From the NCBI GenBank assembly GCA_917880885.1, contig OU862910.1, forward strand, positions 49,715,285 through 49,779,284: a stretch of 64,000 nt of DNA, written 5' to 3'. Below, one piece after another: positions 43,705 through 54,900 of the stretch (position 1 is the first letter of the stretch; every line of letters starts with the position of its first letter). Origin of the DNA: Limnephilus marmoratus (taxonomy: Eukaryota; Arthropoda; Insecta; Trichoptera; Limnephilidae). Under the pieces are notes generated by a model. That model was not told the origin of the DNA. It ran no database searches and was given only the letters and a program-made list of their open reading frames with translations. A program made the translations under genes and the position numbers.

Positions 43705-44313
43705 ATGTAATCATTGAAGAAGGAGAAGATAACAATAATAATCTAAACGAAAATATGAAAGAGAACACGACACAGAAAACAGAAAAAAGACAATGGTCGC
43801 AACTGGGACTCGAACCCAGACCTCTCGTCTAACCGGGACGTGCGCATTAACCAATTTCGCTATTGCTCCCTTCTGTCAAGCCGTCATAATATCAGTCTCA
43901 TATTTTCAAATTTTAGAATTACCTAACAATATTATCTTCAAATAATTATTTTTCCATATATGAATAATTTCGGATACTTTTATCCGAGACGCTATCCAGG
44001 ATACAAACCAATTCTTAGAATATTGTTTCCAATAAAAAGGGTAGTTGCCCATAATATGGAAACATAATTGGTTGAAGATAATATTGTTAATTCCAAAATT
44101 TGAATATGTGATATTGACTATTATGACGGCTTGACAGAAGGAAGCAATAGCGAAATTGGTTAACGCGCACGTCCCGGTTAGTCGAGAGGTCTGGGTTCGA
44201 GTCCCAGTTGCGACCATCGTCTTTTTTTCTGTTTTCTGTGTCTTGTTCTCTTTCATATTTTCATTTAGATTATTATTGTTATCTTCTTCTTCAATGATAT
44301 ATTACGTTTATGG
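43705..44313. repeat. Foldback of two inverted tRNA-like repeats
   Basis: Arms of about 240 bp (43705-43942 and 44073-44313) face each other across a 130-bp spacer. Each arm holds a tRNA-like unit with box A TAGCGAAATTGG, box B GGGTTCGAGTCC and the 3' end GTTGCGACCA (44135-44215 on plus; 43790-43870 on minus). Acceptor ends pair only partly, so these are not intact tRNA genes. A single related unit is at 30560-30740. Confidence 0.85.
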
Positions 44314-44941
44314 GAATAACCTTCAAAAGTTATAAAAGAGAGTTTTTCTTACAAAAAATTTAATTTAATCTGAAAATTCGTATTATTTTGGCTTGGGGGG
44401 GAATAACGAATAAGATGAGGTGAGACAGACGAAGAGTTGATTATAGATATTATTTTTCTGGAAGATCCACACAGAAAAAAAAAACACAAAATACAAACAC
44501 GTGGTGACAAATTAGGTCATCGATGGATAAGCATTCACGCACAGCATTTGGCTGGTCCCAATAACGCAAATAATAAACAAGTTAAAACGGTTAGTTCTGC
44601 AGTTTTTACTCTTCCGTGAAATTGGGTTGTCCTTCGTCTATAAAATCCAATGGTAAATTTGATAACATTGTAAAATGGTTTCTGTTTTTGCTGGGTTGAC
44701 TGAGTTGAATCAGCTTTATGATTAGATGGGAAAGCAAAAATATCCTCGAGATGAAATTGGCAAAGCGTTACGATAGTGAATTAATATTGATGCACTTGTT
44801 AATGATCCGGCCGATTACCCGGCTTCGCTCGAGGTTCAAGACTATTTTCCAAAAAAAAAAATTTTTTCAATACACAAAATGGAACCAAAAATACCTTTGA
44901 ATAATTTTGTCTAACGTGGAGTTTTCAAAGCTTATTTTTTT

Positions 44942-45161
44942 AATGTGAATTACCTCACAAGAGTCCCAGCTGCTCCCGTTTGGAGCCAGTGAGTCTATTG
45001 CATCCCTAATTGGGGTGTGTTGTGAGGCTGAAGGTATTGGGAAAGGGAAGGAGATGGGGATGAGGACGGTGGAAGTACCTGGCTGTTCAGATCTGGTCAC
45101 CAAACACGGCTAAAGCCATTTGAAGCATCGTTTCAATTCTGAATGGTGGTCTTACACCAGG
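44942..45161 (-). repeat. SINE-like family C, copy 3
   Basis: Reverse orientation with the head at ctgaatggtggtcttacacc and the tail at aattacctcacaagagtccc. It matches 57749-57985 over its length. Confidence 0.75.
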
Positions 45162-45261
45162 AATATCTTCCACTCTGGAACGTGCCAACGCAAATAGACT
45201 ATATTATATTTTTTTTAAATTAATTAATCGTGCAAAAAAAAAACAAATTAATCAAATTAAA

Positions 45262-45345
45262 TTTATTTGGCCACGCTAGGATTCGATCCCGCGACCTTCG
45301 GATTGCGAGTCAAAAGCCTTTCCGCTAGACCACGCCGGCCGTCAA
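45262..45345 (-). repeat. tRNA-like SINE head
   Basis: On the minus strand GGCCGGCGTGGTCTAGCGG (box A TGGTCTAGCGG) and GGGATCGAATCC (box B) are correctly spaced, and the ends GGCC/GGCC pair. The anticodon arm is weak, so it is probably a SINE head and not a tRNA gene. Confidence 0.5.
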
Positions 45346-45480
45346 ATGTAAATGTTTTGATGTAGGTAAATCAAGAAAAAAAAATGCGTCTTCCTAGCAA
45401 TTCCAAACAGAATGAGCTCGGCAAACTTCGTGACGCCAGATCCCACCATTCTGATAGATGTTTCTGAAAGAAGTTTTCTC

Positions 45481-46300
45481 CATTAATCTTTACTACGAAT
45501 ATTTTTACATTATAAACACAAAAAAATGAATTGCGAAAATTGATGCTTTTCCTACCTTTTCCATGGAGTAGAATTAAAATAGAATTGTTGATAAATATAT
45601 TTTTTAATAAAAAATGTATGAACGCATATTAGAAACAATTTTTTAAAAATACTATTCTATGACAAAAATTATCCGCGATAGTTTCCATTTTTTTAACTTT
45701 TTTTTCTTATATAATTTTTTGTGAAATTAAAATTTTTTATACAAAAATTTTAAATTCATACCAAAACTTGGAATAAGGCACGCTAATAATGCATATATAC
45801 TTACGGCTTACGGCTTCTTCTTAAGATTTGGGAACAGCATCCAAAATGAAAACTTTCGGAAGCCTCGGTGTTTGTGAAGTCGTTAAGGAATAACGGGAGG
45901 TTCCGAGCGAAGGCTTTTATTTTCTAAAAGGCAATCTGCAAAGGCGGGCTTTAACGATATCTGTCATTGCACTGCCATGTCAGTGTACCTACACTACACA
46001 ATGTGCGTTAGGCTGGGGCATCAAATCATTTTCGATTTTGGATACGGAGGTCTCGAAAGTTGTGCTTTAGAATTCCGAAATAATTTAAAAAATATTCGGT
46101 ACTACTTTTGGACCTGTGTACCATACCACAGCACGAAGGAATACACCTATTTAAATATCACTTTTTTCTTGATTGACAGAATGTATAAATCAAGCGGAAT
46201 CTTGGAAGTGGAAAATAACTCAATTTCCGAAATCCGATCGAGCTGAAACTGGGTAGATTTCATCATTGTCGAAGAAAATGCATTCTTTCAATCCCCACTA
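45481..46300. other. Intergenic; old repeat shared with 56390-56760
   Basis: 45481-45800 and 56398-56740 share ttaatctttacta-cgaat, acgaacgcat-taagaaac and gcac-ctaa-aatgcat in the same order, much diverged. The frame 45977-46246 (+) is open but unassigned. Confidence 0.5.
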
Positions 46301-46620
46301 TTTTTTTCTTTTATTTTTTTTATTTTAAATGCACATTTACAGTTATACATAACCAATAATAAACATACATTTTATTTTATTAAGTAATAATAGCGTTTTT
46401 GAATTGATGAATATTTAGTTTAAAAATATCTATATCAGGGGACAGAAAATTTAGTAACAGAATCATTTTTCCGAGCGGCATTACTAATGGTAAGTTAGTT
46501 CTGCATCTCGGAACAACAAAAGTTCTGTGTCTGCGCGCTCTTGTGAAGTTGTCGGGGACATAAAACTCATGTTGATCTTACCAACTCGGTATTTGGCCCG
46601 GTTTGTGTCACGGTTGATTC
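46300..46620 (-). pseudogene. LINE ORF2 C-terminus
   Basis: The minus reading from 46571 gives FTRARRHRTFVVPRCRTNLP, SPDIDIFKLNIHQF and a stop at 46380-46382, followed by AATAAAAT and an A-rich tail. It matches the end of jockey-type LINE proteins and is truncated to about 65 codons. Confidence 0.7.
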
Positions 46621-47678
46621 CGATCACTGGGTAAAAAGGTTCGAACCTCAATCTAACCAAAAAAAGTTTTGAAAGAAATTTTAAAATACAATGTATTATA
46701 GTAAAAAAGCTTTGTTTTTACTGGTTGATTTTTTTAAAATAATATTTACTTTTGTGAGACTGACCCAAGTTCTATAATTGTATACATATTTATGTTACAA
46801 TCTACAATTTATACCTACAATTATAACAATTATATGTCCCACAACTTGAACATACCTAAACATATTAGTTTTATGTATTTTTGCGTACCGATTATTAATA
46901 CTCCTATAATAAGTACGCGTTGTTTTACAGAATACGAACATTTCTATTTGAACAATTGGACTATTTGTCCGTAAATAAATAAATAAATTTCTTTCATTAT
47001 CAAAATTCAAATTCATAATTATTTTAATTAATAATTATTTTAATATGGGCCGGTTATTTAACTGTAATTAACAAAACATGAATAGGAATACAGAACTTGA
47101 ATTTTAACTTTGTTAATTGAAGAATTGTTCAAATTCTGTGAAGCATCCTATCCTATGTGTGACTTTAGATATAAATTTGAAGACCCGTGAGAGAACGGTG
47201 TCCCAAAAAAAATCTCCAAATATGGACAATCCAGCCTAGACGGTGTGCGGTGCATAGTTGCGCACTCAATACGAAACTGTTATTCCGGTACTTGACCTAC
47301 ACAAGATAGGTTTTTGATTTAGGAAGAGGAAATATACTAGCGGAGTCAGCGGTTCATTGATTCATGATAAATTTGTGTTCATAACAGATGATGTATTCTT
47401 ATGCTGTTCTCAACAATTTGATATTAGCCTACTTCAGCAAATTGTGTGAAGGTATCGGAATTGTTAAATCTGAAACTATATTTCTGTACCCGAGACTCTC
47501 GAGAGGTCAATCTTCATTTTACGTATTTTACAGGAGGCTACAAAACGGTTCTCAAAATTTACCTGTGAATTCAGTTGATTTTAAGCTCGGCTTTTAAAAA
47601 AAAAAAAAAATTTGTAACTATATATTTATTATTTTTTACATTTTTATATCAAACATGTTACGTATATATAAAATATAA
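46621..47678. other. Intergenic, AT-rich
   Basis: No supported gene or repeat. Frames at 46792-47016 and 47388-47597 have no family resemblance. Confidence 0.45.
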
Positions 47679-48210
47679 TCTATATAAATAAAAATGAATC
47701 GCCTAAATGTATGTACGCGCATAACTTCCGAACGACTGCACCAAATTGGATAATTCTTTTTTTGTGTTCGTTATTGTCTGGACAAGGTTTGTACAAAACT
47801 ACTGGTGAGCTCTGGTATTATGAAATTTGTATAAAAAAGTTGCAATAAATGGCACGCGAGCTGTTTGAAAACTGAATGTACCGGGACTGAATGTATGGAA
47901 TGCGGGAGGGGGGAGGGGGAAGGGGAACTCGGGTAGGGGGTTTTACGGGAGGGGGGAGGGGAACCCGGGAGGGGATAGGGGAACCTGGGAAGGGAGAGTG
48001 GAACTCGGGAGGGGGTTCGTGGGACGGAGAAAGGGGAGAATGGAGTGGGGAGAGGGAAGGTAGAGGAGGCGGAGTGGCAACGCGAGAGGGGAATGGGACG
48101 TAGGAGAGGAAGGGGAGGCGGAAGGGAAGCGGGCCGAATGGGAAAGGACACGCAGGAAGAAACAATTTCTTTATTAAATGTCATAGCAACGCATGCCGGG
48201 AACCAGCTAG
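47679..48210 (+). mobile_element. Non-autonomous Helitron, copy 4
   Basis: It starts TCTATATAAATAAAAATGAA after an A and ends CCAGCTAG before a T. It is the longest copy at 532 bp, and its purine tract (about 47895-48130) is a run of ggga, aggg and ggaa with repeated aactcggga spacers. Confidence 0.85.
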
Positions 48211-48349
48211 TAGAAAATATATTCGTAGTCCTCCTCACTAGGAGATCCCGTGCTGAGGGGACTATGCTTTGGATAAGTTTTCAGCGAATTCTATGGTTTA
48301 ACTTCATTGTTTGGATAAAGTTTTCCAGAAACTTGTATGACGATGTTTT

Positions 48350-48560
48350 AAGTATATAAGTAAGTTCATTTTCCGATAGTTCCTTCAGCCAACATTTAAT
48401 GTCCTTAATGTAGCTATTTTTTGTTTTTAATTTGTTTCATACTAAGTGGGAGTTTGTTATATAACTTTATTACTAAAAATTCAGAACCTCTTTGTCCAAA
48501 TGAAGAGTTACACTTTGGTATATTAAGTTGGCTCTGGTTTTACGAGCATGTGAGGTGTCT
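48350..48560 (-). pseudogene. LINE ORF2 C-terminus (CR1-like)
   Basis: The minus reading gives SQLNIPKCNSSFGQRGSEF, LVIKLYNKLPLSMKQIKN and a stop, the same closing motif as at 28993-29337, with one stop before it. A duplicated block (ggcttggttggaatg, gcgcggctt-gaacatgatcc) lies at 48620-48690 and 48757-48825. Confidence 0.7.
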
Positions 48561-50229
48561 GCCTCTGAATCATTTTTGTGGTGATGTACTAGAATGTTTT
48601 TGGCATAGATTTTTGGCATGGCTTGGTTGGAATGCTGAGCTTAGCGCGGCTTGGAACATGATCCGTATTCGGTCGCAAGTATTACCACAACGTATTACCA
48701 CATTTTTGTAAAGTAATTTCCATGAAAAAGGACCGGTATATCAGTTGATTTTAAGATCGGCTTGGTTGGAATGTTGAGGTTAGCGCGGCTTAGAACATGA
48801 TCCGTATTACGTCGCAAGCCTACGTATCACTTGATTTTAACAGAGAAACAGGCTTCTTTTTTCTTTGTATAACCAAAGTACTCTCTAAGTTGGTAGTATT
48901 TCTGTGCTTTCTACTGTCATCGGGAGATCGCGTCATATGCGATTTGTCGATGACGGCAGATTATGTCATGAATCGAAAATATGTTTTGATGGGTTGATTT
49001 TCGATAAAGTTCCCCCTTCAATCAGGATAGTTCTATAAGCGAGGATACTAATTTTAAACAGAATTTGTTTTACCGGAGTCGTGCACTATTTATGAAATTC
49101 ACCGCACAAAACAACTGTCCCGGCGTTAAAACCTTTAAAATCCCTTACTTAACATCGACATTCATCGCCGCTTATAAAATTAGGTAATTTTTGTACAATC
49201 ACCGATTGTAGAACATATCCGTAATAGATATTTGCTATATCTTTTGATTAAAAAAATATTTTTTCAGCTTGGTTAAGTATTTTAGTTTTGTATGAGAAAG
49301 ACCGCGCAGCCGTTCCTCTTAACATTTTCAAGAAACTTCATCAGAACTTTCAACATGTACATTCCGTATTAGCTTGTACCGCTCTCCATAGAGAGAGAAA
49401 AAATTACCTTATTTTTAAAAGCCTGGGATTTCAAAAGTTGCGTATGTTCTGTAGCTATTCGAAAACGTAAAAATAAATGAAATTGGTTTTCACTATTAGT
49501 TCGCTAAAATTACCGGAAGTTTTGAAAAAAAAAGGGTCCATATTTTCGTAATTTGTTTTTTGGGGTGTTATGCCGTGTTGCGCTACCTCCTTCTTTAGCC
49601 AACACTACCGAGACTGTAACGCTGTACAAAAAACAACGAAAATACTTTTTGCCGTGAAAATCTAAAAACGACCCAAAGAGTCCATATTTTATATTTTGTA
49701 GCAAACTTAATTTTTTTCCGTAACTGCAGTACAAAGAACGCTTCTTTTTAAACATGCCTATGCGATGTGTTTGTTAAAAATATAAAAGGGGAAAATAACA
49801 CTTTTTCTGGACAAAATCACTATTCTTGTAGACTTACTTGTATTCATGAAAATATGAAGTTTTATTTTATTTTTGTCAGATGTACGCAGTTTTTAATAAC
49901 AAACAAAAGTTAAATGGTAAATTATTGTCAAAAAAAATTGCATAATGTAAAAATGCGTGTTTTAGTGTTTTTCTGATTTTCAATGCATTTTAGCGATCTA
50001 ATAATCATTTTTAAAAAAATAAATTTAAATGCGCTTTTCATTTTCTTTGTACGACGCAACTTTTGAGACATCAGGCGTTTCTGAATTCAAAGGTTGAAAT
50101 AATAAACACACCTTTCTACGTATCTCTACACATATTTTGCTTAAGAGAAGCGTGTTATTGTAAATTGTACTACGAATATAATCAATTTCAAAAATAAAAA
50201 TAAAAAGTTTTTTCAATAAAAAATATATA
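48561..50229. other. Intergenic; third Penelope-like block
   Basis: 49555-49605 repeats the TGGGGTGTTATGCCGTG to TTTAGCCAAC block of 34980 and 42740; downstream it diverges. The rest is AT-rich without genes. Confidence 0.5.
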
Positions 50230-50426
50230 TATTTTTTTTTTTTTTAAAAAGAAAGACAAACATTCCCGGGTTACGAATAACCCAACAATGTTTGAAAATC
50301 TCCTACTACCATCACAGAAAGCCGAAAATGTTGCTTGTGTTGTGATGGAGGACTTAGCCAGCCGAGGAATCGAACACGCGACGCTCGGGTGAGACCCAAG
50401 CGCTATGCCCACTCAACCACCGACCA
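50230..50426 (-). repeat. SINE family B, copy 3
   Basis: T run at 50231-50245 (tail), then the body in reverse to accaccgacc. Closest to the copy at 22743-22941. Confidence 0.8.
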
Positions 50427-51491
50427 GACAAAATATATACATACAATAAATAAATACTGACGGTTTAGCAATTTATCCCTTCAAGCATCGATAGAAATTA
50501 GCATTTTAAAACAGCGTCGATTAGAAACAGCAATTTTATTAAATATTGTACGATTTTTTTAGGGTAATAAGTTATTACCCTAAAAAATTACTAATAACTA
50601 ATAAAAATGAATGATATACAATATCGCCAACTAGACGCGACGCATCTAGACAGTACGCCGACAAAAGATGAAATTCGCGATTTATTTTAATGTTTCTGAG
50701 ACGCGAGCTATGAACAAATGAAGTTCCTATCAACATAAAAATGACCAATAAGCGATAAATATTTACGAGTTTCTATAAATATGTAAGTTAATGGGGTATA
50801 AAGACGAGGCAGTTATTGCAACATAACCAAATAAGAGCAATTTTATAGCGGCGGGACTGATACAGAAAGATTAAAACACTGTAACACAATATTATTTCTT
50901 CAATTTATTCACTTTTATTTATAATTAATATGATTTTGTTTCTCAGCGAAAGATAAAATTAACCCAGTTCAGAATTATCAATATTCCATACGACAGCAGA
51001 GAAATTATTTTTTAAGGTCTATCAAACGTAACGAATCTCTTCACAATATCCAGAAAAACTTAGCAAAGCTTAGAAAAACTTAGCAAAGTGGAGAGCTCAG
51101 AAAAAAGTTAGCAAAGTGGAAAGCTTGCACGAAAATCGATACCACAATCTTCCGACTAAAAGTTTAGTCAAATATGTTATATGTGTAACACTAAGCTACC
51201 GTGGAGCATGTTTTGTCATTCGTAAAGCTTTTGAACACAAAAGATTAAAAAATTATCTTTTTTTTCACAATTATGACAAATGATCATTTAATCTATTTAT
51301 TGTTGATGTTTTCATTTTGAAGCCTAGTAAACAAGCCGTTCTAATTGCACTTGGCAACCTTGGCACACGAAACATACACCGTAGATAACCTGAGATGATA
51401 GCAAAAAATACGTGGTGCACGTGTGTTTGCAAAATTGATTAATAAAAGTAAACGTAATTCCTGGATATTACGTAAATTGAACGTAAGTCCG

Positions 51492-51771
51492 TTAATAAAC
51501 ACATTTACGACAGGTAGGTAAAATAATGTTTGATCTTGATTGAATTTTTTTCAATGCCTCGCTTTCTTCCCTTGAGATCAATTTGGAGCTTGCGATGCTG
51601 CACTGCATCACTTCGGCGCGTAATCTCCGCGAGTGTCCGTATAAAACCTGTGTGGCGGTCATCGCCATTGGCATTCTCGTTTGCCGATCGCCCAGCAGCT
51701 TGCGGCCTCGCGTCAGTGCAGTGGTAGCGTCCGATAGCACAGGTCTTCAGTCCCACCCAGTGACAAAACAA
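51492..51771 (-). other. Unidentified GC-richer open segment upstream of gene 2
   Basis: About 280 bp open in two minus frames (82 and 88 residues) and two plus frames, with higher GC than the flanks. The minus frame 51492-51740 (ALTRGRKLLGDRQTRM) looks protein-like, but I recognise no domain and see no intron signals. It could be an old retrotransposon piece or part of gene 2's 5' region. Confidence 0.3.
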
Positions 51772-51843
51772 GAGTTCAAGAACCTGCTCTAGACAACTGC
51801 CAATCGCATCGCATTAGAGTGCGCAGGATACCGCAAGGACCCC

Positions 51844-51873
51844 TATTTAGACCACCACAATACTTTCTCCAGT
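51844..51873 (+). promoter_or_regulatory. Possible promoter of gene 2
   Basis: TATTTA at 51844-51849 and CCAGTC at 51869-51874 (A at 51871) are 27 bp apart, a weak TATA/initiator pair. The leader to the ATG would be about 88 bases. Confidence 0.4.
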
Positions 51874-51958
51874 CTCCCGAAGGATACTGCGTTGAGGGTT
51901 ACTTACCACCCCCTGTGGATACATTCTTAGTGCCAACACCACCCTCAAGCTTTCTGCG

Positions 51959-54900
51959 ATGATGACTCGTGTGTTGGTTCTTGCGTTAGCTTTGGCGTTC
52001 TGCAGCTTTTGTGGTAATTATTGCTCTTTTTCATTTTGTTTCTATGGAGGTTGTGTGATTTCAACAATTTATGTGTAGAATATTATGTAATCTATTTGAT
52101 CTAAATTCTTGTTAAATTACGTGCATTAATTTCCCCTTACTTACGGTAGCTATTGAAGATCAAGTCTGAAAGCATTGTCTAGTTGTTTTTGGTTTCAAAC
52201 GGTGTCTTTTAATTTTTGGTGATTTGAGACTCGTTTAAAAAGAAGCCACATATGTAAATATTTTAATAATAATTTTGCTTTAGGGAAGATGTGATTCTTA
52301 TTACCACTTTTCGTTTTAGCACTTTTATTTAATCCTTCATTTTAGCCTTTTCATCAGTTTTGCATATTTGGAGCGTTTTCGCTTGCGTCATTGCAATGTA
52401 AATTTCAAAAAAAATTATAGACATGTTTATATATAAGATAAGCCAAAATATATGTGAGATTTTGCTGGACCCCCCTCCCCCTTTTGAGCTCACGTAATTA
52501 ATGTATGCACCACTACTAACAAAACGTTGTTTAAATTTTGCACAACTGATAAATTATAATTGCACAACTGATAATTTATTATAAATTAATGGTTGTTTAT
52601 CAGTTGTGTAAAATTTAAAACACGTTTATTAGTAAAGCCCAAAATATGAAAATAAGTAATCGATGTGCAATACAAAAATAATTTTAATTAACCATGGTGT
52701 TTTTCTTCCCTTGTACGACGATCTCCGCGGCGGTGGATTATGAAATTGACTTTGAGTCGGTAGGTTATGGGTTCGATTCCCGAGCGTCACTTTTGTCTTG
52801 TGGACTAACAGGAACGATTACATTCTTTACATAAATAAATACGAAGCATTGATCGCAAATTGTAATGTTTTTTTTTATTTTTATTTAATGCGGTGTCAAC
52901 CGACTAATTTCTGGAAAACTAAACGAAAACCATTGAAATCCTAACCTTGATGTCTTTTCTGATTGTGTTTTTTCTTTTGTCATTGTTCCCAACAAGGCAA
53001 CCTAGAATTTTTGCGTGAAGTTTGAGCTAATTTTCCGGTTCACTTAAATAACGGTCAGCATAAATCAGTTTATTTCGTCGCCTCTATCGATCATTCAGAA
53101 ACTGAAAAACATCGGGTAGGTCGCAATTTACAATTACATTTCGGTACTATTAATAAAGATCAAATAATGACGATATGCTTTACCAAAAAATGTGGTTTTA
53201 TCGCTGGTGTTACTAAATTATTATCATTATTGTCCTTATTTTTATTAGATGATTAAGACATGTTGTTATTTTTTCATTTGAAATAAAGGAAAATTATTTT
53301 AATTATGCTTTCTTTTCTTCAAATTGAAATAACAAACACTTTTAAAAGATTATAAATATTCCTCAGTGTTTTGAATGACAAAATTATTTTTTATCGAGCA
53401 TTTCTAAAAATAAATATTTATAATAAAATGCATCATTTGAAATCCTTAATTGGTTTTTGCATCCTCGGACCAATCATTTCCTCGACTACTCTCCGACAAA
53501 CTTGAACATTCTTTCAAAACAAGTTTACCCAAACTCCTGATAAAACCGTTCTGAGAAAATATTTTATTTACTGTTATTCCTGTTATCAAATCGGCGTCTT
53601 TGCCAGAAATACACCGACTGCGTAGATTTTCACCAAAAAACACCAATTAAGAACTCAAAATTCATCCCCTTTTATTATACGAGCATACAAAACCTTTGCG
53701 GCTTGTTGGTAATTTTTTTTTAATATTATAAAATATTTCAACCTACACGACATGCGAAATTATAGTCACTCGTACTTTCCCGCTTGAATAAATTATTATA
53801 AGCTATGCTGCCGACACTGCTTTATTTAGCTTTACTTTTTTAAGTGAAAACTTCTTTGACACCGTTGTGATTTGAAACTCGGTGAAACAACCACGTACAT
53901 CTACAGGATTAGGACGTACATATGCAAGAGAAGTTAGATTAATCGGTCTCCTCTTCGCGCGGTGCTTCGTAGCCTTCCCACTCTCGTCCACTTTAGTTTA
54001 CTAGAGGTTTCACTTCTACCGCGTGTGAACTGCACACTCTTCTTTTTTATTTGTTGAACATTCAATAAATATGGAACAAACAATTTGGGAGGCGGTTATT
54101 TGTACCGCCGCTCCTGAAACGATTTGTTGGATTACCTACACCTCTGCCATCGGTCACCCCAAGTGGTTAGCTACTTTTGGTGACTCAGCAGGGATACTCG
54201 GGTTCGTAGGGTAAGGTTTATCCGGATCTTGGCGGCGGAGGCGTCTGCTCACCAATTGCATGGCGATTCGGATCGTGACAGACTGGTTGAGGAAGACCTT
54301 TTGACCTCTCCAGCAGGACTTTTTCAGAACATCGCCTTGCAATGCAGTGAGAGGTTAGATTCATACGTCCGTCACTCCTGGGTACACTGACCCCCAGATT
54401 CCTACCCACTTCTCATTGTTTTTCCTTCCCAGAACTTTCTCTCCTTCCTTTCCTAAAAAGACCATCCACAATCATTCTAAAACACTAGACTGCCACTAAA
54501 CTGTCTTTATTAGAGGAATCATTGGTAATATGGATTCAAATTTAATGTCATTTAATCAAATTAATGTATAAAAAATATTGAATACTTCAAATTTACAAAG
54601 AAATACCTACAGTTAAATACTCGTAACTTACAATTCAATACATCAGCAAGATACCAGAACACTATTAAAATCCCAAAATCTAATACTAAGCATATTCAAA
54701 ATTCCTATCTTTATCTAGGCATAACTATTATAACAACCTCATAATAAAATTAAAAACTATCGAAAATATGCAGGAATTTAAGTCCAAATTAAAAAAATTA
54801 CCATAAACTGCTATAAAAGTCCCAAATATGTTTACTTTTTATATCTTAAAGTCTGCTATTATATAAATCGTTCATTCCTTCTTTCTCTCTCATTTCTTAG

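Noticed and set aside
45977..46246. 89-aa plus-strand frame as a gene
   Set aside because: No splice partners, promoter, domain or signal peptide; AT-rich surroundings allow it by chance.
47771..48238. 155-aa and 115-aa minus frames
   Set aside because: Helitron GA tract read on the opposite strand.
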